Part shown: positions 35,307 through 47,500 of the stretch, piece after piece
How positions within the stretch are numbered: the first letter of the stretch is position 1
How the letters are laid out: the number at the start of each line of letters is the position of its first letter
From: Physcomitrium patens
Taxonomy: Eukaryota > Streptophyta > Bryopsida > Funariales > Funariaceae
Direction: 5' to 3'
DNA: 64,000 bases
Assembly: GCF_000002425.4 (NCBI RefSeq)
Contig: NC_037265.1
Coordinates: 10,580,707 to 10,644,706, forward strand
The notes under the pieces: model-generated
Databases searched by the model: none
What the model was told of the DNA's origin: nothing
Seen by the model: the letters and a program-made list of their open reading frames with translations, nothing else
Position numbers and translations under genes: made by a program

Positions 35307-35711
35307 TATGACAATAGACATACAACTGAAGAAGATTTTATAAGGTTCTAGAAGGTATCAATAGGTTCTAAGAAGATTCTTGAAGGTTCTAGGAGGTTCC
35401 AAAAGATTTTGGAAGGTTCCAATAGATTCTAAGAAAGTTCTAAAAGGTCATAGGAGGTCTTAAGAAGGTATTGAAGAAAGATCTTAGGATTGCTTTGTTC
35501 TCAAGCTTCATAAAAACTTCTCAATAAGCTTCATAGGTCCTAGTATATATAAGAATCAAGGCTAAGGAGATCCACATCTATTTGAAGGTTATACAACTCA
35601 CTTCTTGTGGTCTAGCTAGGACCTTCTTACCTTGTATCTAATTGTTCTTTTAACGTCAAGCTAATTCCATTTTTTGATCTTAAATCCTTATCTTATATAT
35701 GGTCCGTAACA
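35307..35711 (+). repeat. Element F 3' LTR
   Basis: Starts TATGACAATAGAC and ends GGTCCGTAACA, followed by CATAG. It carries at least eight short GGTTCTAGAAGGT-like units at 35343-35475. Confidence 0.88.
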
Positions 35712-35716
35712 CATAG

Positions 35717-36540
35717 TGATAATATTCCAAAATAATATGTTTATTTTTTTTAAAACATCTTTAAAATCTTAATATTGGCTTAGAATGCTACTTGAAGTCT
35801 TTATATTATTAAAAATAGGTGTCATATAAATAACATAAGGTGTATTTTGTTTTTACAGCATCCAAAAAAGCTCTTATACTTACAAATATGAATTTGGTTG
35901 TACTAGACTTATGACTTCTTATATAATTAATAAGAATATTATTTATACTCTCAAAAAAAATCAAGACTAGAAAAAATCCAATCTATTTGAAGGTTATACT
36001 TTTTTAGCCATAATAAACCAAAAATGACTAAATTATATGGAAATTTAATAATATTAAATATTATAAATTTACTATGACTATTAATTACTATTTATATAGA
36101 AAAACATTTAGAAATAATATCTCCAAATGACAACAAATAACTATCTATAATTTCTATATGAATATATTTAATTGTTTTTTTACTAAGGTATGCTATGTTT
36201 TTTAACAAACTCTCTATTTAAGATACAAGCAAAGGTTCTTGAATCTAGCAAGGTAGAAGCTTTGTGATGTTTAGATCCTAAATTAGCATCTATTGTAAAA
36301 CAAAGAGAGGATTTTGAGAAGAGAATAAAACTTTCACTAGGTATTATACAAGATTACAGCTACACCGTCCATATTATAACTAAACAAACTCATTTTTTGA
36401 CATATTATCTTTTTTAATAGCTACACTCCTTATTTTGTAGTTGCATTGTTTCTTTAGACAATATTGAGTAATGAACTTAGATTTTCTATAATATAAGCAT
36501 AATCCTTCTTATTTCAATGTAATGATAACACCAACATCTT
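35717..36540 (-). pseudogene. Element E protease and gag C-terminal part
   Basis: Resumes E after F, collinear with A at about 7095-7900 (CTTAATATTGGCTTAGAATG, then the protease region, and the zinc-knuckle part near 36430-36510). It stops abruptly where the LTR begins, so most of gag and the leader are deleted. Confidence 0.75.
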
Positions 36541-36590
36541 TTCAAATAAACAAGTAAATATTTTTTCAAAGAAAGATGATAAAATAAGAA

Positions 36591-36628
<38 letters not shown>

Positions 36629-37067
36629 TATTACCAAAAGACAAGAAAAATAGAGATTCTTAAAACTAGACTAGAAGCAAGAAAAAAGTTGATAAGAGTG
36701 AAGAAGTCTTCACTCTTATCTTTATATATATATTATCTACCTAAGAGTTATGTAATAATTTTTATAAGACCTCCAACACATGTCTAATTTGCAAAAAACA
36801 TGTCTTAACTTTCAAGGTAAATTTTTTATATGTACACCACATCATTAACTTGTATCACAAGCTATCAAAACATGTGATATGTGGTTAATTTGTTGGCTAA
36901 GTTTTTAATTTGTTGATTATCTATAAACATGTTTAAAAGTGAAATTACATCATTAAAGCTTTTAAGAAGGTTTCTTAGAAGATATTATGAAATTTATTTA
37001 CTTTTATTTACTTTTATCTATTCATATTATTTAGGTAAATATTAAATAAATATATTTGTCTATGACA
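36541..37067 (-). repeat. Element E 5' LTR (inner end truncated)
   Basis: Matches the A LTR from its AAACAAGTGAG-like position to TATGACA at 37067. Its first ~30 bases are missing. It contains an (AT)n run at 36595-36627. Confidence 0.78.
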
Positions 37068-37799
37068 AAACCTCCTAATTAAGTCATTAGAAATTTTTAA
37101 ATTTTTCAAATTTATCTACATAGAAACAAATAGTTTTGTCTACTATAACCTTCTATCTTTAAACAAAACCAACATCCATAATCAATTTGCTTTATCTGAC
37201 TTCAAGTTCCATTTGCACCATATGTAATATTTGGCATGCATAAAAATTAAAAAAAATTGTTATAAAAAATTCTGTTCTAAAGTAAGATCTTCCATCTTCA
37301 CCTTGACGTCCACGTGCATTGCTAGTATCACACATGCCACATGACTACAACTTGCAATTATAAGGATATAATGTTCTCCTTCATCAATTTTGTCTAACAT
37401 TCTAAGGAAGTTGTAAAATTTTTGTACAAATATTGTGGTATATATTATTCAATGACTTCTTTGTTAATGACAATATAAAAAAACCTTCAAATATAAAGAG
37501 TGGGAGCATGTTGTTCACCTTGATGGGCATAAAACATGTACCAAAAGCCAACTAACAAATCTTAAGACATGTAAGCATATTCAAGTAGGTGAAGAAAGTA
37601 GAGAAGAAGAGGGAGAAAGAAAACAAAGATAGAAAAAACGAGGTGCAAGATAGGCTAAGGGCAAAGCACGATGTGATATGATGTAAGAAAGAGATGGAAG
37701 GCGTGACAAGAATACTAAATTCAAATCTATCTCTTGCTCCTTTTTAAACAAAAAATATAATATTTTTTTGTAGAAAGATAAAAGATTAGATGACTTCCA
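37068..37799. other. AT-rich intergenic DNA
   Basis: No gene recognised on either strand. A purine-rich stretch at 37580-37640 is the only notable composition. Confidence 0.5.
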
Positions 37800-38058
37800 T
37801 GATGTAATAATGATGAATATTAGAACAATGATAAATGTGGTTTGTTTTCATTGGTTGCAAATCCAATAGTAGAATAATGAATCTAGATGTTATTTTTTTA
37901 TGATAGTTAGGATGGGTGGATTGTTTTAATAAAATCTGAGATTATTTTAACATTTCTTTAAATGTAAAGAATATATAAAATAGTATTAAAAAAATTAAGT
38001 TTTAAATTTTTGTTATAACAAAAATGCATGAATTATTTTGAATTGATACAAAATTAAG

Positions 38059-38092
<34 letters not shown>

Positions 38093-38110
38093 CAATGTTA
38101 ATATTTTAAC
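37800..38110 (+). repeat. Dispersed repeat of unknown type, copy 1
   Basis: Shares an ordered series of blocks with about 56780-57020: TTTTCATTGGTTGCAAATCC, then AGTAGAATAATGAATCTA, then GGGTGGATT, and a weak AATGTTAATATT block at the end. A 31-base T run (38062-38092) interrupts it. Confidence 0.6.
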
Positions 38111-40060
38111 TTTATAGCACAATGGCATAAATAATAGAATCTTATCTCTTCACTTATTGCTCCTTGAACAGGTAACACTATTGCAGGTAGGTAACAACTT
38201 CATTATATTTAAATTTCTTTTAAAAACAGTGCTACCATAATTGGCTCTTTCTGTTGTTTATTATTTATTTGTTTGATTTCTTATTTCTTTAAATCTTCAT
38301 GCAATCTTTCATTCTAATGAACTTTCTTTGAATCATTTACAATTTTATGGTCCTTTGTTTTCTATCCAATGCATAATATGGAATTCAAGGATCTGGATCT
38401 ATTAGCACATTATAATCCTTATTATATTGCCTATTGAAAGTTGACTCACAAATAGAAGTATTTCCAATTCTAAATTTAGACATATTTCATTCTTGTGATT
38501 TTAGTCTCTTGCAATTCAATCGCTTATTAAATGATTACCATTTCTTGCCGATATTACATGCATCATATTTATAGAGTAATATTTTAGTGAGAATATAAAA
38601 TTAATGAAAAAATAAAATCACCGCATTCTTTTTACAAAGAATTTTGTCCAGTTAAAACATCTTATGATTTGATGTGATTTTATAATCAAGTGAAAGAAAT
38701 TCATTCTGGTATTTTTTTAAAGTAAAAAAATGTGTGAATATATTAAATTGTTAATCTCATGTCTAGAACCTGAATTGTTTTTATTTCATGCTTAAGCAGT
38801 TCTGAATCAAGTGCAGTAAATATTCATTTACTGTTATACAAAAAGAGAGATTGGTTTAATACTCATCAGTCAACTCTTTGTTAAGATGACAAGGTTCAAA
38901 TTATTGATATTATGGAATCACATGCTACTTTTAAACATTTATGTTACACATCAAATTCTAATTTTGAAATTATTTATAACAGTTATTAAGATTTCTTATT
39001 TATTAATTACTTAATTCAATCTAGAAAATAACTATCAAAATGTTTAGTATATAATACACCATTACTTGGTAAATGGCTTTTATTTTTGAAAATTTGAAAA
39101 TTTGAAACTAAAAGGTTTGGATCTATGCATTTATTTGAGATAATCTGAAGCATACTTCAATCAAATTGAAGTGACTTTTTTAAGGACCATCATTAGGATA
39201 TTAATAAAATAATTCCCCAAAGAAATCACAGATATCATTATTTAGATTTCTCTGTTACAGATTATAAGCATCATATATATTATGCATGTATGCAATATAT
39301 ATATATATATATATATATTTTTAAATCATGTAACTAAAAGCCATAAGTTGTTGTTAAAATAAATGGACAAAAAAGAAAGAAAAAAGAAATAGATAACAAA
39401 CTGTAACAACAAAATACGTGCAAAATTTTATATACAAATGTAAACAAACGAACAAGTTGTTTCTTCTTCTATATTTTCTTCTTTGTATATAATTCTTTAC
39501 ATCTTCTATGACTGCATTCTTGTAAATTAATTACATCTTACTTACATATTTTCTAAAAATAAAATTCACAAAATATTAGCATATTCTTTAAACCGTGTTA
39601 AAAATAGTTTAAAGTCAAAGATCTAAATGTCATCATACTTAGATCTTGAATCATATCACTCACAATAAGTACAAAGTTTTCAACTTGGAGATGAAGTATA
39701 GAGATCCATCCAAAACACCATCAAATCTCATCATCATATGTTCACCTAATCAATCAAATCGCACACACAACCTTCACTTAATCCCCTTTTTTGTAATTAC
39801 AAAAACCACCTTGGTCTTGAAAAAAAAATTAGCCCCGAAAACTATCAAACACAAATCAAATACTCTAAGTTCTCACCACCATTCACTGACCAAAACCCAC
39901 AATTCTACTCCACGTTTAACCACGAGATTACAATCTTACACCTTTCCAGGATGTAATGTAATAAAAAACCGGAAGAAAACACCATAGCATAAGATTGTAC
40001 TATTTTTCGGGCTGGGGTCCCCTTGTGTTTACTATTACGTTATTTTAAATGAACTCGGGG
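38111..40060. other. AT-rich intergenic DNA upstream of the NHX gene
   Basis: No gene or element could be recognised. An (AT)n run lies at about 39296-39319. The 113-codon open stretch at 39646-39987 has no recognisable features. Confidence 0.5.
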
Positions 40061-41539
40061 TATGGACGCGGTGTGTAACCCGTCGCGGTCGCGGTCGTGT
40101 GAGTGGGGGGGTAGCGGGGAAGGCGGGGCGTGGGGATGACGGTGTGAAAGGGGTCCAAGATGAGAGGGCTAAGTGCATGGAGCCTTCGGGTGCTGTCATT
40201 ATGGAGGGAGGGAGGGCAATGTGAAAGGGGATAAGGGGGAAAAAAAGCTACAACTGGAACAGGCTCTAGTTGGCTGGTTGGCTCTGGACTCTCTACTTAC
40301 TTACTCACTACTTACTACTACTCTCACGGTCACGGAGGGAGGGAGAGAAAAAGACGATACTTACTCACTACTCACTAACACTCTCACGGTCACGGAGGGA
40401 GGGAGAGAAAAAGACGAAGAAGGCACACACGCGGAGGCCGAGTGCACAAGTGCAGGGCACACACTCTTTCTCAGCGATGCGGTCCCCTAGCGTTTGGGCG
40501 TGAGAGAGAGAGAGCCGAATTGCTGCCTTGTGCGACGATGATGCCGTGACCTGGCCCACTCTCGCGCGTCTCTAATGAACGCTCCTCACGTGAGACGAAC
40601 ACAACCTCTACCGTGTCCGAATTTTTGGTGTTCTCTTGGTGCCGTGGAATAGTTTCTTGCGCTGCATTGAGTAGGAGTGTTTTTGTTTTTGTTTTTTTTG
40701 TTTGCTTCCTTGGAATGGAACTTGTTTTTTGTGCTCGCGCGTTGATGTGGATTTGGAATTTTGTGTTAGATCAGCTCTTGTGCGGGTAATGCTGAGTTTT
40801 GGTAGTTCGATGTTTTTGCTCGCATGGTTGGTGACGTATGTAGGAAATTGTGGTGGAGGGAATATTCGGGGGAGTTTGCGTATAGGTTGCACGGTAGCTT
40901 GATGACCTATCGTCCAGGAACGGTCTTTTGCTTGAGCTTTAGTGGTAGTAGTAGTGGGGGAGTAGAAATGTCGATTCTGTTACCATGCTCTGTTTTTGTG
41001 ATGTTTTGTTTTGTTTTTGTTTTTGCGATTTATTTTGCGATACGTAAAATGGCGCCTGCTTTGTTTGTTTAGTAGGTAGCTAGGATTTTGATGGGAAATT
41101 TCTGCAGGCACTGGCGTGAAAGTTTCGGCTTAGAATAATTGGTGAATTTGACATACAAGGCCTTTGCAAGTTCGCTAGGAAGGCGCAGGCAGAGTGGGCG
41201 ATGCTTGAAAGCCGAAGAAACTGCAGTCTTGTTGGAACTGTTTTTTCACGTTTGTGCATGTGGGCGTGTGCAGCAGCAGGGAATCGTAGCTTTGGACGGC
41301 AGAATTTGTTGAAGGCAGTCTTTGGCGAACGATACGGCGCGTTGGAGAATTCTCATCTATGTCAGGCTTTTACGAAGTTTGAGATTGGCTTCCAAGTGAC
41401 ATTGGGATAGGGTATATCTTGCCGCAGATAAAGTCGAGGAGCTCAGAGACGAAAGTAGTGCATGACTTCGAATATTTCAAAGACAGAATAGTGCGCATCG
41501 TATTCTTACCTGGGCAAAGGAGAGGGAGAGCAGACAGAA
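40061..41539 (+). promoter_or_regulatory. GC-richer promoter/leader region of the NHX gene
   Basis: Base composition changes sharply at about 40010-40060 from AT-rich to GC-richer DNA with several CpGs, then a GA-rich zone (GAGAGAGAGAGAG near 40503-40515) and a tandem duplication (40298-40417). The transcription start is not visible. A leader intron is possible, for example a donor GCGGGTAATG near 40784 with an acceptor before the purine-rich GAGAGGGAGAGCAGACAGAA that precedes the ATG. Short open frames here look like leader accidents. Confidence 0.6.
40298..40417 (+). repeat. 60-bp tandem duplication upstream of NHX
   Basis: Units 40298-40357 and 40358-40417. The 37-bp 3' part of each unit (40321-40357, 40381-40417: CTCTCACGGTCACGGAGGGA and onward) is identical; the 5' parts differ at a few positions. 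Confidence 0.92.
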
Positions 41540-44500
41540 ATGGAAATGGCGACCTCCGAGCCTTCGTCTCCGCTGCCACAGCCAGGGTCATCTGACCAAC
41601 AGCAGATTGCCAGCGCTAGCATTCTTCTGCAAATTGTGATGCTCGGTTTGGCCTTTGTCTTAGGTCATGTACTGCGACGGCACAAGATTTACTACATCAA
41701 TGAAGCGAGCGCATCTCTTCTCTTAGGTTATTTCACAGACCTTTTTCTCTGCCCTACGTAAGTTGCTACGTGTTCTAAGGATTAAGTTGGATTTTGATCC
41801 GCGTTGTCGAGGAGACTTTTAGTACTTCGTCTGGAGGTGCTCGTATCTATTTGTGGCAACGCAACTTGTGTCTCATGTGCGACTTAAAGCCTTGGCTTCG
41901 GGAATCAGGAGATTGTACTTTGTGTAGTTTCTAGTACTTAATGTACTTACTGTATGTTTTTGTGCGTGCTTTTACCGTTGGTTGCGTACTTAGTTTAGGC
42001 GACGAAAGCACTTTCATCATGTTTAGGATGGTCTTGACATGCTACATTACATCACAACATATTATGTACATTCCAACTAAGAGAATCTTACTGAATTCCG
42101 AAACCATTTCTGTGAAACTGTATAATCTTGAGGACGTTCGGTTTGAACCTCATAGAAAGCTAATTTTTTTTGGAATGGAATTGACGGTCAACATTTTGTG
42201 TTTTGTCATGGATGTTTGTGGCGTTGATAATTATTTTTATAGTGCTTGATTTTAGTGAGAGAATGCAGTGTCAAATCTTTTTTGGTGTATCAACTGGTGG
42301 AATTGGTGCATTGTTCGCTGTTGAATGCTTTTATTTATTTATTTTTGCGCACGCCTGCGTCCTCGTATTGCAAATGAAGCGATATGAAATTTTCGACAAG
42401 AGGTGATGTTTGTGTTATCTAACAAAATGTGTCTTGTTGTCTGCCAGGACTTTTTGTTGGTTTTGTTGCGAACGTGTCGAACACTGAGGCACATTTTAGG
42501 TATCGTTTCTGCTTTTGGTCTTCTGCCCTCTAATGTCTACTTGGATGATGCTGCAGGCTTGTCTCATTTTGTGGTGGACATTTCTATTATGTTGTATTCG
42601 TCTCTTCCACCTGATTACTTTGTTGCTGTTGCTGTGCAGGCAATGGTTCAATTTTCATGAGGAGTTCTTTTTGTTATTTTTACTTCCACCAATTATTTTA
42701 TATCCTACACACCCTACTCTACATGTTTTTATGACAAGACGTCTGCCATTCCATCTCAAAAATGTCTTTTGTGCTTAGCTTCTAGTGAAATCTTTTGTGG
42801 TGTTTTTGAGAAGCTTTAATGATGAAGTTTATGGTAGTCCGTGGCTTACGTGGTGTCTTCTGCTTGGGTGTCTGACTTTAAGACTTTGCATTGCCTTGAG
42901 TGTTTTTGGGACTCGGACATGATTATTATCCTTGACCTTGAAATTTTACTGAATCCGGCTTCAGCCTGCAACCGGTATAGTTCTTGACCTTTGATACGAT
43001 ATTCGTCTGTCAATGTGAATTTTTACTGGCCAGCCGTTACTATCGAGGTGTCTATTAAATAGATAATGTACAGTGTATTAGACACTCTGACTTATGTTGT
43101 TCGTCTTTCAGAAACCATTTTTCTCCAACTTTGGGGCTATTTGTACCTTTGCGATACTGGGAACTTTCATTACGTCAATTGTTACAGGAATTTTAGTGTA
43201 AGTGTTTACTTCATCCTCCACTACTTTTTGTTTTGTGTATGAATAACCGCTCTTCAATTTCGTCGGTTTATACCTCTTGCGTGCTTCTTTGGTTGCAAGT
43301 AAGTGTATTTCCTTGAATATTTTGCTTTTTCACCTGCGTAGGAAGTTCGGATTTCTATCTTTTTTTCTTAATTTGAAATTCCTCTGCAGGTACCTTGGTG
43401 GATTGTTCTTTCTAATGTACAGGTTGCCGTTTCATGAGAGCATCATGTATGGTGCTCTTATTTCGGCAACTGATCCTGTCTCAGTATTAGCCATCTTTCA
43501 GGTACTAATGACCATCTCAGTTTTGCCTAAAGAGTCGGACAGCAATGACCTCATCTGACCATCATTGATTCCAGTAGTATATAGTAGAGTGATAGTTGGC
43601 TCTCTGCTAGTAAGCTTTTATTTTGCCTGTGGACTTGGTATATCAAACGTGTTCAACAAAAGAACCACCAAAGCCATTGCTCTTTCTGCAGAGCTCTCTT
43701 TCTCCTGTATAACTAATTCTTAGATAGCTCCTGAATAAAATGTGGCTTCGTTTTGCTCTGTTGTATGAAAATTTTGCTGACGTTCTAGATTCTGAATGTA
43801 TTCCACACTGACCAAATATTATTTCCGTATTCAGGAGCTTGGAACAGATGTAAATCTCTACGCACTTGTGTTTGGCGAGTCTGTTCTAAATGACGCGGTG
43901 CGTAAATCTATATTTGATTATATTGTATTCGGTAATATGGTTCGTAAGTTGTCCCTGTAATCGAATCAGGTAGATTGCTGACGTCAATGCTTCTGTTTGA
44001 TTAAATTGCTATCATTGTTTCTGTTTTTGGAGATGTTGGAAGAAGTTGGTTTATTGGTAACTTTTGGATAATGTACTCTGTTTTTGGCGCTGGCAGGTCG
44101 CTATTTCACTGTACAGGTTAGTTACATTTGCTGATAAAGCATATCAAAATTTTCTTCTAGTGCATTCTTACTTCTACACGGTCAGAATAGGAAGCTACGT
44201 GGTCTGCCAATAGGGAACAATAGTTGTGGTATAAGTCTACAACATGAACTTGTATGTGTAAACCACGTACATTTGACCCCAATACATGATGCTACTAATA
44301 TATGCAGGACCTTGCTGGCTGTTAAAAATCATCCTCTGGAAACACATGGTCTCATGTCTGCAATCTGGAGTTTTCTGGAGATATTTGTGGGGTCACTTTC
44401 ATCAGGTTCATCCACGTGACCGAGTTGCATTTTTTTTGTATAACTTTCTCAGATTTGAAGTGTATTTCTGTATCTGACCGTCTCTATTTCTTGCATTGAT

Positions 44501-47500
44501 GCAGGAGTTGGTGTAGCATTAATATGTGCATTGATATCCTTTCTGTACATTTAAGAAAGTTTTGCAAATTGTCATTTTCTACACGTTGTGGATTGCATCT
44601 TCTTTCTTTAGGAGGACCAGAGTATGTGTGCACTTGTCATAAGGTTGTAGGTCCGCATACGTAGGACATCGCTGTTACCTGAAAACTACTACTTTTTGTT
44701 TGACTTCCGATTATATTATCTTGAAATACGAATAAAATAATCTGTCTTTGACGTGTGTCAGTGCACGTGACTATTACTATCGTGCACATTAGTGTGAGAC
44801 ATAATTTGTAGCTTGTTTTCCTGGAAAGGTGGACGGGACATGAAAGGAAAAATATCATGGGGATTGTTGATAACTGTAGCTTTTGGGCGTTTATATTTAC
44901 GGTCAGAGTTTGGAAGGGTTAATTAGTTTGGTTCGTAGTAGCGCCCATCGTCCTTCACGTGTGAAATATCGTGCTTGAAAATGTCGGCGTATATGAAATA
45001 TCCTTAACTCGACTTACCTCTTCAAGTATTCAGGGCTAGCGGTGCATGGGTAAGTTCCTGTTTTACAAGTAATTTTCAGTACAATTACAATGTTTGGCAT
45101 ACGGTTATTCTTGTGCAGATTATTTATGGATAGATTCTCAAGAGTTTTGTATTCTCTATCTTTTAATCTTTTTTTGGTTGTGTGAACTTGGGTCGCAGCT
45201 TACAGAATCTGGAGTGCTGTCTTGTGGTCCTCTTTCCATATTTTTCGTAAGTATCAATTCACAGTACTGTAAAGTTTGAAGTTGTTTCGACGACCTCGTC
45301 TTATTTTGCTTTATTTGTCCGTAGATAGTTGTAATTGAATAAATTTTCACTGATGTAAAGTAATCCTTTTCATGGCAATATGCTGACCGATCAAATTTTT
45401 ATTTTGTAGGTACATGCTTGCCGAAGGTCTTGGCTTATCGGGGATTGTGGCTATCCTTTTCTGTGGTATTGTAAGTCGCTAAGCTTTCAATTATAGCAGC
45501 AGCTGTTTTGGTGGGACTTTGAGTTAGGCAATGACTTCAGATTTTCTCTGGCTGTGCCCGATCTTTGCTTATGGTTGCAGCAAATTTCTACTTTAATAAG
45601 GCATAATTTATCTTAATTTATTCTTACGAATTATCTTGTCTAGTTTTCAATGCGCTGATTAATTGATGCCGATCGTTGTAACCAACTATTGATGGTTGAA
45701 GTTGAATTTATTAGATCTTTTATTTTCTGTGCAGTTGATGAAGCATTACACGTTCCCCAATCTTTCAGAGGGTGCACAGGCATTTACATCAGGATTCTTT
45801 CAGTTGATCTCATCGTTGGCTGAAACCTTTGTGTATGGGTTCTCCTCTCTTGAATTTAGTTGTAGAATTGTAGGCTAGATCAGGTACACTTTCAGAAGCT
45901 GTTCATTTTCTCACTCGTTATCCTCGATGATATTTTAGGCTGAAACAGTTTGATTTGCAGTATATGGATGAAAAAGTAGATTCTCATGATTGGCATGGAC
46001 GTGATTCTTTGTGTATGCTGCAGGTTCATATATATGGGTATGGATATTGCTATCAAATCCCACAGCTGGTCTCATGTTGGCTTCATTTTCTTCTCAATCG
46101 TGTTCATTGTAATAGCAAGGTATGAATTGACGGGTATTTTGTGGATTTTAGCTGCCTGGAATTGGAAAGATAATTTATCTGTTATATTATAGCGTTAGGA
46201 TGCGATAATTTGTTCACTATAAGATGCTTGAAATGTTTTTGTTAATGGACGGACATGTAGTGAACTGACTCCACCTGCATACTTCATGCTGTGTGCATTG
46301 CATAATCTGAGACCTTTCAGTCTTTTTGCTGATTTTTCAGGGCTGCAAATGTGTTTCCATGCGCCCGTCTTGTGAACATGCTACGCCCTGCATCGCGACA
46401 GATCCCAATAAATCATCAGAAAGCTCTTTGGTTTAGCGGTCAGTAAATTTTTTGTTTAGAACTTATAGTTACTTCTAATACATATTTAGTTAAGTGTCGG
46501 ATAGCTTTGTCGAAACGTTGAAAGGACGTGAGATATCTTGGTGTTTTTTGGTATGGTCTCATCAGCAAGCAATTTGGTGAACTATACGTGCAGTTGTGTG
46601 AACTTAGCGTCTCATTATCCTACCCGATTTTATATGCTGTTCATCCTGCTATTTTCGCATCTCAGAAGTGTAGCGATGATAGAGTTGGTATATTAACATG
46701 CTAGCATCATGTCCTGCTTTTTTGTTCTCTGGTTGGACAGGGTTAAGAGGAGCTATGGCTTTTGCATTGGCATTGCAGGCCGTTCATGACTTGCCAAATA
46801 ATCATGGTGAAATCATTTTCACTGCCACTACGGCGATTGTCGTTTTGACTGTGAGTTCGTCTCACCAATCTCCCACCGGGTTTGATTGGAGTAGGTTTGG
46901 ATTGCAAAAACTCGATCTCGATTCATGGTTCTGAGGTTTACTCTAGGCATATCGTAAACTGAGGAGTGTTATCTATCCAATTAGTATTTAGATATGATAT
47001 TGACTCCAGGTTTGGCTCTCGTTGTGAAGAATGTGAAGACTTGTGTTTTAACTACCATCTGGAAAGGCCTTTGTAGATTAATTGCTAGCATAGTGGCGAA
47101 TTTAATAGTAAGTTGCCTGCTGTGTAAAGTCGTATGTTTACTCTGGCTACTCATGGTTCGACCACTAGGGATTCTGGTTGATATTTGGGATGAATGCAGG
47201 TTCTTGTGATAGGTGGCTCCACTTCAACTATGTTGGAAAAATTGGAGGTTGTGGGCGACGCTCACGGCCATGAAAGTTTACCTGAAGTGAGGCTGGGAAT
47301 CAATTCGACACAAATTTGAATACTGCATTCAACGGATATTATTGAAATTAAAGAATGAACGTGTGATTCAGATATGAAATTGCTGGTGATTTACAAATAA
47401 TTATGGCACTGATCTAGGTATCTGACTTGGGTGATGTCATTTGGATGTTGTCGCTAGGGTGACGAGGAGGAAATGGAAGGTCTTACTACCAGTTATGATA

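Larger units (their letters stand above)
28333..35711 (+). mobile_element. Element F: Ty3/gypsy chromovirus, inserted in E
   Basis: LTRs at 28333-28676 (344 bp) and 35307-35711 (405 bp) both carry a series of GGTTCTAGAAGG-like short repeats and end CTAACA or GTAACA; a perfect CATAG duplication flanks the element. The plus strand codes gag, protease, RT, RNase H, integrase and a chromodomain. The family is related to A but distinct, and its LTRs are unlike A's. About 1.25 kb of extra DNA lies between its probable polypurine tract (34043-34055) and the right LTR. Confidence 0.9.
17851..37067 (-). mobile_element. Element E: Ty3/gypsy chromovirus (A family), host of elements D and F
   Basis: E's own parts are 17851-19967, 26470-28332 and 35712-37067, all minus strand and collinear with element A: LTR, chromodomain, integrase C-terminal part | D | integrase N-terminal part, RNase H, RT | F | protease, gag C-terminal part, LTR. 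The gag N-terminal half is missing. Decay is heavier than in A, with frequent stops. The flanks AAGTT (left) and AAACC (right) do not match, so the duplication is either decayed or absent. Confidence 0.85.

Noticed and set aside
38100-38175. tRNA-like segment after the T run
   Set aside because: No cloverleaf stems, no GGTTCRA T-loop; no tRNA gene was found anywhere in the window.
40173-40503. Open frames of 77-105 codons across the promoter duplication
   Set aside because: They owe their length to the 60-bp duplication (a multiple of three) and show no domain; they lie in the NHX leader or promoter.
41941-42406. Open frames of 67-102 codons in NHX intron 1
   Set aside because: They do not contain the conserved exchanger sequence; the true exon 2 is 42448-42499 ([17 protein letters not shown]).
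42500-42639. Reading GTATCGTTTCTGC after 42499 as exon sequence
   Set aside because: The GT at 42500 is the donor; using it joins [10 protein letters not shown] in frame, whereas reading through gives residues not seen in the family.
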